Made by a program: the position numbers and the translations under genes. The notes under the pieces were generated by a model. It worked only from the letters and a program-made list of their open reading frames with translations, was not told the DNA's origin and made no database searches. Shown piece after piece: positions 32,415 through 44,500 of a stretch of DNA of 64,000 nt (position 1 is the stretch's first letter; the number at the start of each line of letters is the position of its first letter). The DNA is taken from contig NC_089321.1 of the NCBI RefSeq assembly GCF_036669915.1, forward strand, positions 7,298,663-7,362,662, written 5' to 3'. The stretch comes from Pocillopora verrucosa. Taxonomy: Eukaryota > Cnidaria > Anthozoa > Scleractinia > Pocilloporidae.

Positions 32415-33419
32415 CTATGTCTGGGCAGCTCTATTAGTAGAGAAACAGCCGAGGAGGTTCTTAAGACCTTGACGATAATTACCGCTGAATATGAAACAGA
32501 CACAAGGGTTTACAGCGCAGTATAATGCAGCCAGAAAAAGGACAATATGTATAGAGTATTGGAGGGCACAAGATGATATCATGGCGCTGTCTGATGAAAA
32601 CAAGAATAAGAGGAGAACGATACTGAATGGCAGCCAGCATACTGCAAAAACGAACACGATGGCAACGGACATCTTCAGAACACTTCTTTCTCTCTTCAAG
32701 CGCTGTTTTCTTGCGTTTACTGAAGGCTCACCTGGAATCTTCTGCGATTTAATTCTTACGGCAATGGAAAAGTAAAGTATGGCAATCAAAACCAAAGGGA
32801 CATAGATGAATACAATGATCATTACCAGAATGTAATTTTCAATCCATGAGGACTCTCTAAGTTTGTCATTCCACTCCCGCTGACAAACCAGCCCTTCTGT
32901 ATTCTCGACAAATTTCCACACAAGCAAGTGTGGGCAACAGACTGCCATGGCGACGACCCAAATTACGAGAATGAAGAGCCTGCATCGCTTTGAACTGATC
33001 AGTGAGGGACGGAGAGGAAATACCACAGCTACAAATCGATCCACTGCTATCAGAACTAGGCTCTGAATGGACACAGTAATGGAGACATCATTAACGAAAT
33101 ACTTTAGTCTGCACAACGCTTGGCCAAATGGACTGCTGAGCAGCCAGTGGCTGGCTGTGTTTGACCTTACAAAAAGTGCAGGAAAATAGATAATCGAGAA
33201 CAACAGATCGGATATTGCCATGTTTACAATCAAAATGTTGATTGTTGTTCTCAGAGCTTTCTCCTTGTAGACAATAATTCCAATGAGGATATTTCCAGCC
33301 AGCGACACAACAAATAGCAGACAGTAGGCAAAGGTTTCACCAATTCTTGTCGCTGTGGGGTTGAAGCAGCTCGACATGGACTGTGTTCCATTCATCGTTG
33401 CTGTCACGTTTGCTGACAT
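32415..33419 (-). CDS. Class A GPCR, copy 3
   Basis: An intact 334-residue single-exon receptor. I chose ATG at 33419 because it matches the start of the other two copies. The frame stays open upstream here only because the upstream TAG has become CAG. It has GNILIG, NMAISDLLF, DRF, CWLP and NPCVC, then NYRQGLKNLLGCF. Sequence to the end of TM1 and across ICL3 (IKSQKIPGEPSVNARKQR) is the same as in copies 1 and 2. TM7 and the last extracellular loop differ most (SIHIVLFLAALYC against SAHITIILVRSYC in copy 1). Also RTTIN replaces RTPIN at the TM2 entrance. The ligand is unknown. Confidence 0.9.
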   Translation of the reverse strand: MSANVTATMNGTQSMSSCFNPTATRIGETFAYCLLFVVSLAGNILIGIIVYKEKALRTTINILIVNMAISDLLFSIIYFPALFVRSNTASHWLLSSPFGQALCRLKYFVNDVSITVSIQSLVLIAVDRFVAVVFPLRPSLISSKRCRLFILVIWVVAMAVCCPHLLVWKFVENTEGLVCQREWNDKLRESSWIENYILVMIIVFIYVPLVLIAILYFSIAVRIKSQKIPGEPSVNARKQRLKRERSVLKMSVAIVFVFAVCWLPFSIVLLLFLFSSDSAMISSCALQYSIHIVLFLAALYCAVNPCVCFIFSGNYRQGLKNLLGCFSTNRAAQT

Positions 33420-34679
33420 ATTGCGGTGCCAGGAGATCAGTTTTGTTTTCAGCCAGCAGCTCTGCGAAGGCCACTTATATTCTACCAAAGCCGGAAAAAC
33501 ATAGCTTATGAATCATATCTATCTATATAAATAAAACATGCTTAATTATTAAACATGCCTAGAAATTTGAGAAAATCGGCAGTCTACACCCGAAACTTCC
33601 TCCAACAGATAACCAGAGTCGGAGTTATCTTATCGATATACTTTTCCAATTCAGAGTATGGTTGGAGAAAAAAGGAGAATTTTCGAAAGTTGTTCCTATT
33701 ATTGAAATCATTATTGTTACTATTGACGAAATGACAAGAAAAAGACTCCAGAAATATCCCAGCAACAGATGTTTACTGATAATGATGACGTGTTAAAACT
33801 AGTCAATCAATCAAATGACAATATTCTACACCGACATTTTTATTAAGGACTCATTTTTAATCACGTTGTCATCGAAAGTTTAATCCAGCCCAGAACTTAC
33901 TCAGTAGGCTCGTTACTCAGTTGACTGGTTGGAGGTTTTCAAGTACATTTTAAGGCTTTTCACGAAGTTATAATGAAAGGGAAGGGCTCAGGACAATTTT
34001 TATGTTAAGTGGGGAGTTTTCTTTTTCCACGAAGAGAATTTGTACGTGGCTGAACAGAATTTAACAGCTGCTGAAGCTGGCGAAAAAAATAGTCAAATAA
34101 AGCATCCAGCACTATGCTCGAGGAGATAAAACAGCCGAGCAGATCGTGTAAAGGATTGATAGTGAAGAGTTCTTCTTCCAGCTTTCCATGTGAACGACAA
34201 GTTATTCTATGAAAAAGAGAAAAGATGAAGTAAATAGATAAATGCTTATATTGCCTATTTTCGCACTTAATGAATAACGATTCACAGCTCAAAGAGAATA
34301 AGTGGGCGTTAAAGCTAACAACAATATTGTTTAATGTTCTGTGCTCCGTCGATATGTCAATTAGGCATTCCTTATCTCATCAATACCATCTAAGAAATGG
34401 GTCGGAAAGTTTCAGAAAACTTAGGTGATCGTCGCCGAACAGAATTACTCAGCTGCTGAAGTCAGTGGGAGAAAGCCAGATAAAGCCTCAGCTATGTCTG
34501 AGGGAGGAGGAAAGTTGGTTCACTCGCACGTGATCATATGATATTCACAGCGCCTTTATCAACAAGCTTTTCATTCAGTGAACAAGTTATCAAATTCGAG
34601 ATCGTTTTTGCGCAGAAGAAAAAAAAAAAAATAAAACAAAGGTAGATCCAGGACATTTTGACAGGGAGATCGAAAATAA

Positions 34680-34830
34680 CTTCAGACCTTCATATTCCGC
34701 GCTTCCATGCTCTAGAGCATCGGACTGCGGAATCCGATGGTGTGAGGTTCGATTCCTCATGGGGAATCCGAATGTTTTCTTTGTCCCACGCTCGTGACAA
34801 GACGAAAAACATCTTTTTCTATTTCCTTAC
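34680..34830 (+). mobile_element. tRNA-derived SINE-like unit, block 3
   Basis: Same unit as in blocks 1 and 2. The stem CATCGGA / TCCGATG is intact here. Box B GGTTCGATTCC is at 34746-34756. Confidence 0.5.
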
Positions 34831-34859
34831 CGGGCTCAAAACTTACCGTCTCTCATATT

Positions 34860-35212
34860 CTATTTACAAATAATGATAATGTATTGAAAGGCAATCAACA
34901 CCATAGACATATAGTAAAGTGCTTTTATATTTGCCACGACGTAGTCTAAGAATTCAGAAGTATCTCTGAAGACATTTCCCCAGTGAGGCTCACACTCTAT
35001 CACTGCTGTGGGGTTACTGAACAAGTTCATTGGCGCTAAAGAAAGGGGACTAGATGGCCATGACGATAATCCAAGTACCCAGGATGAATAAGGAACACCG
35101 CTTTGAGTTGACGAACGGAGAATGGAAGGGATACACCACAGCATGATATCGGCCAGGCTCTGAATTGACATAGCAGCGGTGACTTCCGAGAGAAAGACAC
35201 CAACTTACACAA
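34860..35212 (-). pseudogene. GPCR fragment TM3-TM5 (psi-III), block 3
   Basis: It reads SEVTAAMSIQSL, then has lost the LIAVDRFGA segment and continues out of frame. TM4-TM5 residues are split over two frames. More decayed than in blocks 1 and 2, but it retains the MSIQSL part that the others lack. Confidence 0.72.
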
Positions 35213-35256
35213 GACGGAAGCTCCAATTTGTTTTGTTTTGTTTTTGTTCTCTTTGG

Positions 35257-36487
35257 ACGAGGGAAAGAAACCACTGTTTTTCTCGTGTAAATATTACCCA
35301 CGCAAAATAAAATTGTCTCTACATTGCAGCCGGTTTGCAAGGGGCATGGATCTTTGAATATCCGCATCATATGACTTTGTACGTCGTGTTGTTTTTATTC
35401 CATTTTATCATTCATAACGACCAGTCTTTTCACAGGCTAAGAAAATCTAGGATGGAAAATTTTGGAGAATTTGTTATCTTACATGCACTAGTTTAATTTG
35501 CGTCTGTCTAAAAAAACCACAAAGTTAAGGGAAACGAAATTTTTTCCGAAATAGGCTAGTAGCTGTCAGCTGTTAAAACTGATATTACATAATCATGGTG
35601 CTATTTGCATTAAATGGCGTCTTGAATATTCTCCCAATTGGTACAAGCCGTAACCGGCGATAATTTGAAGTCATTTTGCTCGTCAATTTACTTTGCGGAG
35701 TTATCTGTGATGAACTTATTTCAAGACGATTGTTAAACGTCAAAATTCTTGACGCTTCGGAACGTAGAGATCAATAAATGTCAAGTGAATCCAGTTTTAT
35801 TACCGTCGTTGTTAACGAATTTGGAAAAACTTAGAAGAACATTACAGGGATCAGTCGAGGGAAAGAAACCGCTGTTTTTCTCGTGTAAATATTACCCACG
35901 CAAAATAAAATTTTCTCTACATTTAAGCCGGTTTGCGCAGAAGAAAAAGGCATGGATCTTTGAATATCCGCATGATATGACTTAATACTTCATGTCGTTT
36001 TTACTCCATTTTATCATTCATAACGACCAGTCTTTTCACAGGCTAAGAAAATATTCGATGGGAAATTTTGGAGAATTTGTTATCTTACATGCACTAGTTT
36101 AATTTGCGTCTGTCTAAAAAACCACAAAAGTAAGGGAAACGAAATTTTGTCCGAAATAAGCTAGTAGCTGTCAGCTGTTAAAACTGATATTCCATAATCA
36201 TAGCGCTATCTGCATCAAACGGCGTCTTGAATAAATTCCCAATTGGTAGAAGCCGTAACCAGCGATAATTTGAAGTCGTTTTGCTCGTCAATTTACTTTG
36301 CGGAGTTATATGTGATGAACTTATTTCAAGGCGATTATTAAAGGCGATTATTAAACGTCCAGTCCGTCAAAATTCTTGACGCTTCGGAACGTAGAAATCA
36401 ATAAATGTCAAGTGAATCCAGTATTATTACCGTCGTTGCTAACAACTGGAATTTGGAAAAACTTAGAAGAACATTACAGGGATCAGG
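35257..36487. repeat. Tandem duplication of a 600-bp module, block 3
   Basis: First copy 35257-35854, second 35855-36487. Same arrangement as 19928-21149, so the doubling preceded the split of units 2 and 3. A small extra direct repeat, AAGGCGATTATTA, is doubled near 36330-36352. Confidence 0.78.
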
Positions 36488-36606
36488 AGAAAAAATTTTT
36501 TTCTAGAAATATTTTCCAGAGTAAACCTACCGAAAAAGATTTTGGTTGAAATGTGATGTTTTGAGGAGACGAAGAGAGGAAGCTTGGGTACTGGTAAAGT
36601 AAATAT

Positions 36607-36640
36607 CACGTGATGTTTTGGCGCGGAATTTATAAAAACC
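36607..36640 (+). promoter_or_regulatory. Putative DONSON-3 core promoter (E-box, E2F-like, TATA-like)
   Basis: CACGTG at 36607-36612, TTTTGGCGCGG at 36616-36626, then TTTATAAAA. Same arrangement as DONSON-2. A short insertion (about 7 bp) separates it from the start codon compared with copy 2. Confidence 0.5.
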
Positions 36641-36692
36641 ATTGTACTTCGTTGCTGGCAAAGTTGAAGGAAAATAATTGTCGCTTTTAAAC

Positions 36693-39600
36693 ATGGAAGA
36701 AAAACACTCACCTGAGCTTATTCGGTTTAAAAAACCTTCAGGAGTTATAAAATTGAAGATAAAAAAGAAGAAGCTGACTCAAAACTCATCAAAACGGATT
36801 TCAAACGCCTTGAAACCTATCAATGGACGAATTCAAGATGGACGCTCACAGGCGTTAAAGCGAGCGAATCCTTTTAAGTGTTCTCCGAGGAAAAAGGCGA
36901 ATCTCTCCGCAGAAGGGAAAACTTCAGAATGCAGGCTGTTTAGTGCCCTCGATGGACTGGACGAGAATCAGGAAAATAGATCCACAAACACTGTTCATGA
37001 AACAAGTAATAACTCACAACAGCAAAATACTGGCAATAGCCTGGAAACTGACGTTGCTGATTCTCCACTAACTGTGGCTAAAGGGAAAATGGGCGAGAAT
37101 GATGGTTCAGAATTTTTTCCTTTAGACTGGAGCTTAAAAACTAAAGTAAGATTTTCTTCTTCCAAGACGTTTAATTGGTGTGGGACATTGAAGACATTTG
37201 ACGAAGGTGCTGGTATATCACATTTTGTTCGTTGCCAAACAAAGGAAATCGATTCAATTGGAAACGGTGCTTCTCATCCTGAATCATTTTGTTCCTTTAC
37301 CAAAGTTTGGATGCACCCTTCTCTACCGTGGCGTAAATCAGCCGATGGTAGAACTAGTTTGAAAAGACATTTTCTAATCACGGAAGAAATGGCATCTTCT
37401 CTTCACCATGACTGGGTGTCCAGTTTTCGCTCCGTCTTCAACATGGTGCGCGTTGGTTTTTGTCCTTACTTTTATCTAGTTGCAAATCAGAACACTATGC
37501 TTTTTCAGGCAGCTGGAATAAACAGGGATGATGCAGTTCAAGTGGTTATAACACCCACGACCAAAGGTTTCCGGGATGCGTTGAGGAGTGAAGGTAAATC
37601 TACATCACTGTACAGGTTTATGAATAAAGGGAGAAACTTTCTAAAGAAACTGTGGTGCTGCGATATCCCTCTGACAAAGGGCTACAGCTCAAAACGTCAG
37701 CTTTTAAGCTCTTTAAGATGGCCAATTTATGTTATCAACTCAGTTGATAATACTTAATTACACTGTACAGATTAGTTTCATGGGTGCAATAATCATTGTA
37801 GAAATAGTTCATCGAAAACCTTTACCAGACACTTATAACCTTGAGCTGGTAACCTTGTACCTTTATATGTAGGTAACCAAGGTGATTTTATTCAAGATGA
37901 GACAATGATCCAATGAAAACAGCTGTTAGCAGTGAGATGATATAATATACACTTAAGTCTGGTCCCCATGGAAATAGTTAGTTTTGTTTTCCTGAGAGTC
38001 CTGATGTTTCCCTCAACTTTGTCTCGGGAAACATCAGAACTCTCAAGAAAACAATAACTAACTAGTTTCCCAAGGGACCATGCATAAGGTGCTTTGTTCT
38101 ATATTTGGACTTTCTCTTAAACAATCATATGGCAAAAACATGCTGTTGTACATGTATTCAGCGTGCTTGCACAACTGCATAATTGTGTCCTGGTCAGGAT
38201 TTTGATCAGGGGCATGTGACCAAGATCAACCAATCACAGTGCTCGTTTTGTTGAGTGAAAGTCCAGGAATATAACAATTTGATTTGAGCTCCAGAATATA
38301 TTTGTATGTATGCTTACATGTACTGACCACAAGACAAGAAATGCTCCCAGGATGCCACTGGTTTTGAGTAAAATAACGGAGCTGCTGCAACCACTTGTTT
38401 AGAAAAGAATTTGTAAACATGATTGTAACATTTTAGATTTATTGTGTTTTTACAAATTTATATTCAATTACAGCAATTGAAGACTTTTCCTTGTTCACAT
38501 AACCAATTGAACACCCATGGTTTGGGAAAACTCACCAAAATTATGCAAACAGTTAATGCATCATGGTTTAAGTAACACAATCTTGAGTTTTCCCAAAGTG
38601 CCCTGTGTTCACCTGATTTAAAGTGATTACAGGGCTAGCCCTCTAGTACTTGTGTTAACCTGGTTTCTTTTTTCAGGATGTATTGAATATAATCTACCTT
38701 GAAATTACCCAATCACCTAATCAGTAATTTTACCCTTCAAAGGCTATTTTTCTCTTGAATCTAATTTTCTTCATAATAACAATATTATATTATCACATCC
38801 CAGGAATTAACTTTACCATGCCGCACTTGGAAGTCAAAGGAAAGAAAGAGTCTGGGCCTGAATCTCAGGATGAGGACTCAGACGAAGAGGAAGATGCTGA
38901 GCTTGAGAATGATTCTGATGATGAGAGTATTGACAAGTGTGAGTGGCTAGAAAGCATGGGACTTGATAAGGAACAGTTTCCACTGTTAAACCCCAAAGTT
39001 GTTACACCACATCAGAGGAACAATCTAAGAAGCTTAGATCAACAACCAACTTCTACAGTGTTAGTGAGAGGAGTTGATACTCTTGCATTGTTTAACTTCC
39101 TTCTCAACTGTAAAAGTTTAACAGCCAACACTGGACCACAAGCTCAGGTGCCACCAACACTGCTGGCCCCTGTTGCATTTGAAGGAGCCACTTTAAAGGG
39201 TCTGAAGGTAAACCAAGGGACCACGAAGCATCAAAAAGCTAAGGCTATGGCACAGGTATAGGATACATTTGATTGATTTTCAATATTTCTTGACCTTATT
39301 CTTTACAGATGCTCTACCATCATGATAAGATCAATGATAATTCTTGCAACAATAAGGTAAAGGTTATGCTTTCTCTGGAGACTATTGGCCAAAACAGTAA
39401 CATGTAACACAGTTTATTCTTGTTCCACTATTATGAAGCTACTAACAGTATTGCATAGTGATCCCCCTCCCCTCCGATGTTTTACTAGGTTTACCTGAAA
39501 ATTTTATGTTGCCAATTTAAACTAAGTGGAAAGAGGAGAAGTATCTTACCTGAAAAACGCATGCTATGACAATAACTGTTTATGATGTCACTGGCAGTGC

Positions 39601-40358
39601 CTTTGGTCAATATGAAGTGAATCCTGTTCTTTGATTGGCTACCCCAACAGGCAAGATGGGCCTCTCTTGCCTGCTTGGGATTTCCCACTTTGATCCTGTG
39701 TGAAAATACATTGCATGGAAGGGACTTTAAATTTTTTTTTTTCAATTTTTGGACAGTGTGGGCAATGGAGTTGCAAAAAGCTGCAGAAGACAAGAAAAAC
39801 AAAGAAAATATAAACTACTCTCATGGGTTTATTGTGCACAAAAAAAGAACTTGGTCAATATGTAGCCATCTTAATCAAACAAGCTTGGTCAATAACGCAC
39901 ATTTATTTCCAGCACTTCAGATGATTTGTTTAGTTTACTGTGAATTTTCATTGGTTCCTTAAGATGTTTTCATTGCTGTAATTGGTGACTATGATTCCTT
40001 AGGTTTTGCGTTTTTCAACTCTTAAATGAAGAGTGCTCTAATTGTGATGATATCCTTTTAGTTATACAGCCTGGAGATTTCTGGTCCAATCCTTCCTGGC
40101 TGTCTGTATGAACTGTGTCATCTACTGAGGGAATCACAAGGAGGAGACTTCAAAGCCACCTTCTTTGTGCACCAACCATCAGTAGCATTTAATGTCCCAA
40201 GCATTAAAACAGAGGAAAACTATATTCAGAGTGGGTGTAATTTACAGCAAAGCATCTCACATGGACAGTGGAGACACTACCTGGAGGCAGAAAAACTTAA
40301 GGAAATGTGTTTAAAAGACCTTAGCTGCAAAGACAAACTTTTCTCTTGGACAACTTGA
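36693..40358 (+). CDS. DONSON: DONSON copy 3 (open frame, 5-residue deletion)
   Basis: Exons: 36693-37593, 38804-39255, 39309-39356 and 40062-40358. They total 1698 nt, giving 565 residues. The frame is open throughout and all introns are GT-AG. Compared with copy 2, a 15-bp in-frame deletion in exon 1 (after 37332) removes LELFP from PSLPWLELFPR, a motif that vertebrate DONSON also has (WLPLFPR). By eye exon 1 carries about eight replacement and four silent differences from copy 2. Exons 2-4 are almost unchanged and exon 4 is identical in protein. It could therefore be impaired or differently specialised. It lies tail-to-tail with CCDC148 at what seems to be the ancestral right edge of the array. 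Confidence 0.9.
37671..37755 (+). mobile_element. Degenerate hammerhead-like Penelope terminus in DONSON-3 intron 1
   Basis: Same motif as 22329-22415. Twelve bases (TTTCTAAAGAAA) just upstream are present here and missing in copy 2. Confidence 0.45.
37960..38080. mobile_element. Foldback MITE-like hairpin in DONSON-3 intron 1
   Basis: Third copy of the 120-bp hairpin, ends TGGTCCC / GGGACCA. Confidence 0.6.
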
Positions 40359-40575
40359 GTAAGACACTGCAGCCATTTAAATAATTTTTCCACTGCAAGT
40401 ACAGTCGTTTGAATTTAAAATGCAGCTGGATCTTAATGCAATCAATATTTACAGGGCAGCAGAAGTGTACTTGGCTTAACTAGATTCTAAAGGGATCTGA
40501 ATTTTATGAAGGGAGCCTTTCTAACATAACCAAGAAACAAATGTTTTAATTTTATTATTTATGGTTTATACAGAC

Positions 40576-40581
40576 AATAAA
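40576..40581 (+). terminator. AATAAA poly(A) signal, DONSON-3
   Basis: About 220 bp after the stop codon, conserved with copies 1 and 2. Confidence 0.45.
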
Positions 40582-41592
40582 TTATGAGTATCCATCCACA
40601 GACATGAAAATCATATTTTTCCAAATGTACAGCTTGACATGAAATGTTGTATTATAATTTTAGGACTAATTAGAAGTAAGAGGTACTTGTCTAATTGTTA
40701 TCTAAAAATGGATAAATTGCTATCTGGTGCTTAAGTGTCATCAAAAGCTTGCTTTCCACCAGATGGAGATTTATTAGCTGCTTCAACAACCGGGGCCAAA
40801 TCAATAAGGCCTCAATTTGCATATTTTATGATAAATAATAAAGTGTAACTGTCCATTCCACATTTTTTCTGTAAAGCAATCATGTATAACCAAAGGAGAC
40901 TGTCACTTAAATAACCATATCTTCACAAACCACATCAGCATATGCATCAGTCATTTCTGCAAAATAAATACAAAACCCTCAGATTGGGAATGAAATCATT
41001 TGTTACCCTATAGTACTCATATCAGTCAAGGGCATATTAAGTATTCTGAGGACTCTTGATTGAATGCTTGCCATGCTACATGCTGTAATCAGTCATAAGG
41101 CTACTTAAGATTCCATATCACTTGAATACTCCATGCACTTGTACTTCAGTGTATTCAACACCGGCTGAGAGAATGTCAATACAACCAGAATTGTTTTAAA
41201 GTACAGAACAAAAACTTTTGCAAGTCTTTTTTCTCAAATGCCCGTGTTGCAAATTCTTGCTCAAAAAGTACTTTTCCCTTTTCCTTGAAGGTATTTCTGT
41301 CATCAAAACTTTTTTTCCACAACATCTGCCAATTATATTTCTGTCACCCAACAACTCAAATTGAAGTTAGCCTTTATGTGAACATTTAATAAAATAGACC
41401 TGAAACTTCCCTTTAATTTAATTAAAACATTAAAAAAAAAACCCTTATGAGGATGGGAAAAAGCTTTGTGGCCCTGCATGGTGCTAGCTGAAAGGAGAAA
41501 GGGATGGTTATAAATACATAAAATTGGTTTTAATGTAATAAGCAAAGCCTAAGGTCTGGATTAAGAGCCTACAACAAATAATAATAAAAAAA
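40582..41592. other. Intergenic region between convergent DONSON-3 and CCDC148
   Basis: It holds the 3' flank of DONSON-3, the duplication edge at about 41269, and then unique AT-rich sequence. No gene is seen. A CCDC148 poly(A) signal was not identified with confidence. Confidence 0.5.
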
Positions 41593-44500
41593 TCAACCAT
41601 ACTTGAACACAGTTGAATGCTGATCCTTTCTTGGTTCCTGAGGAGGTTTGATGGAGGCCATGATTCTTCTTGCATAATCAGTGTGATGGATGCCAGCTTC
41701 TCTCAGAGCATTTTCAACCTTTAATCTTCTGTCTGCCGCCACCTAAAAGCAGCAACAAAGTTTCATGATTCCAGCTTCGACTGGCAATGAAACTTTCCAT
41801 CTGGGATTGTTCTTTCAGGGTTACGTATCATAACTGAATTTGTTTATCACAGTGACTGACTAAATTTGTGGCAGATAAAGATAACAATGACATATTGAGT
41901 GCATTTAACCTTTTTTTCATCATATCCATGGACAGCAAAGAGAGGTTGTTGAAGGTCAAGTTCTTCCTCGTACATACTGGCCATACGTGCTTGGGATGCC
42001 TGGAAAATGGAAGAAACTAACATTGGTTCTAAGTACTGGCTTTTTTATTTTGTTGAAGTGACCCCTGTGGATGTTTTTGGGTCTGGATACAGGTTATGTG
42101 GTGTCTAGCTTTGATTCATGCAAACGAAGAGGGCTGAAAAGAATGAAAGATGATGGAGATTGGCACCTCGGGTAAGTTGTTGCTCCTAGGTGTTCAACCG
42201 ATAACAAGAAATTAACAGGAGTTACAAGTTTCACATAAAGTAGTGTAATGGGGAAATGTTTGCTTCAAAATTACTGGCTTTATTCTGCTAAATCTTGCTA
42301 CCAGAAGAAACAGCTATGACCATGGTTGTTAAATGCAATGACAGAGTTAGAAATGGATAACACACAGACAAAAACAGCTTTAAGTTACAACCCAAAGTAC
42401 ACATCAAATATTTGCATTGTTACATAATCTAACATTCACACATGCTACACTCACACCAGTGCCTCACATAGGACTCAGAATTGTTCTTTCTGACAAATTA
42501 TTCACCTTTTCTTTCCTTTCCGACATGATTCATGCCTCTGGTAACCTTTTTTTCACCACTTACCTCTGTTTGTTTGTATAATCTCTCTGGATCGTCCTCT
42601 ACATGAACTTGTACCTTAAGAAAAAAAATTAAAGATGACTTTTTACAATAATGGGAAATCTGTTTACCAAAAGACAATGTGAAGTCAAAAAAATGAAGTA
42701 AATAAAATTTGCCTTGTTCCAAACATGTGCTTTTGTAGCACAGAGGGAAGTAAGGCTCTACCCATATCTGAGGAGGGCACAGGCTCTAGCCTTGACAAAG
42801 CCTAAATTTTTTCAACTTCTGTTTTTTACAATTTCTTTAGTTTCACTTCACTTGTGAAGACCTTTTTTTCATTTTCATTCTAAAGTCGCTGAATGAAACA
42901 ACAGCACTACCACATGCCTGTGCTCTAAGTTTATCCAGACGTCGTTGTTTTTCATTTTCTTGTTCAATAGCCAACTCTCTGGCTTTTTGCTTTTCTTCTT
43001 CCTGCAGTTTTAACTGCTCCTTGCGATACTGTACTCTGGAAAGACATTAAGTCAGTCAGTGATAGGAATGTTCATTGCACAGTTCTCTTGACCTTGTCTA
43101 CAGGCTAATGTATGTTACTGGTTTGGCAATTGGTATCTCAGTAGCAGAGATGTGAAGTACTGGACCAAATTTAAAAATACACTAATCTTTTACCAACCAA
43201 TTCCTAAAAGTACAAGAACTTAAAATTACAAGAAAGTTTTCAGAGGTGAAGATCTCAACATAAGTTGTACATAAAAAGAAAAATGGCTGCTAATTGAAGT
43301 AAATTGTGTTCATATGCTTAAGTAAGCTATGTAGGTGAGCTTTAGAAGACCAAATTTTTGTCAAGGACTGCAACTGCTAACCAGCTAATTCATAAGTATC
43401 AAACACTGGTAGATTTGAAGTTAAAAATGATTTAAATCATCATCATTTCTAAAAATATACAACAATAGAAACTGTACCTTTCTCTATCCCATGCAGCTTG
43501 CTCCACCATTTTTTCTTGAAGCTCAGCCAGTCTTTTTCTTTCCTCTTGGGCTGAAAGCTCTCTTTCTCTCTCTTTCAAATCTTTAAATTCCTGGATCTGC
43601 AAGAAAGTTTTTGCTACATCATACAAGAAGTTTCCATCCCACAAAAATACTAAAATGATTACACACACATCTTGATTTACTTCACAACCTACTTCAAGGG
43701 GTGATTGTCGGTCACTGTCAAACAAACACGAGACTCACCAATAATTTTAGCTGGAATTGGGCATGGATTTCTTTGCATTTTGCAAAAGAGGGCTATTGGT
43801 AAAAAGCAGGTACCGCTGAGTATTAAGTAGCTGCCATATTTTGCAATACCTGAGGTAGCCTTAGCTTAAAAATCCTAACAATTTTACTGTTTGCTCAAGC
43901 GTGTTTGTCCATGGGGTATATACATATCTTATTAGATGTTTTGGTGTGTAGTATTGCTGAGCATTTTTACAAGTTGTGCCATATTTTGACAAGCCTGTAA
44001 GCCAGGTAAACATATGACAACATGTAAAAATACACAGTGATACTATACACCAAAACATCTAATAAGACATTTATCATCCAACTGCTTTTTTTCTGCAAAG
44101 TCTTTCTGCTCATTTCCTACAAGGTGGAAAAAGCAAAGCAGATAGAGAAGCGTAGCATGCACAGCTGACTGGCTAAACATGATTTTTTTACAGTACAAAA
44201 TAACCAACTGTCTAAATAAACATACAATATCGCAGGATATTTGTACATTATTTCACTCTATTAGGTGCAGTTGGATAATAAAATTATATACAAGTAGGTG
44301 ATGCAAGAATTAATCTGTTAATTGACAAAATAATATTTATTCAATATCTTTAAATCAGCTTCATCATACCTGCCTATGTTTTTTATCTCTGAGCTTTCTT
44401 TCCCTTTCTTCAGCAGCCCTTAGTTGTTCTTCCTCTTCCTCTTGCTGTTTTTCAGCAATAGCAGCTTGCAGCTTTAGTGCCTCAAGCTTCTGTTCACGGA

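Larger units (their letters stand above)
28921..41269. repeat. Segmental duplication, modules G3 + D3
   Basis: Third GPCR block and complete DONSON-3 with 3' flank, matching 13868-26048. It ends at CTCAAAAAGT (41269), where copies 1 and 2 turn into Penelope-like sequence. Here the sequence runs on into the unique CCDC148 side, so this is probably the ancestral right edge. Confidence 0.88.

Noticed and set aside
34680-34760. Functional tRNA gene (anticodon GCG)
   Set aside because: The anticodon-like loop has eight bases, and the acceptor and D arms do not pair. It is better read as SINE or pseudogene.
1-41269. The repeats as uncollapsed haplotypes
   Set aside because: Not excluded, but private deletions, the unique spacer and the shared older lesions fit real tandem duplication better. 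Read depth would decide.
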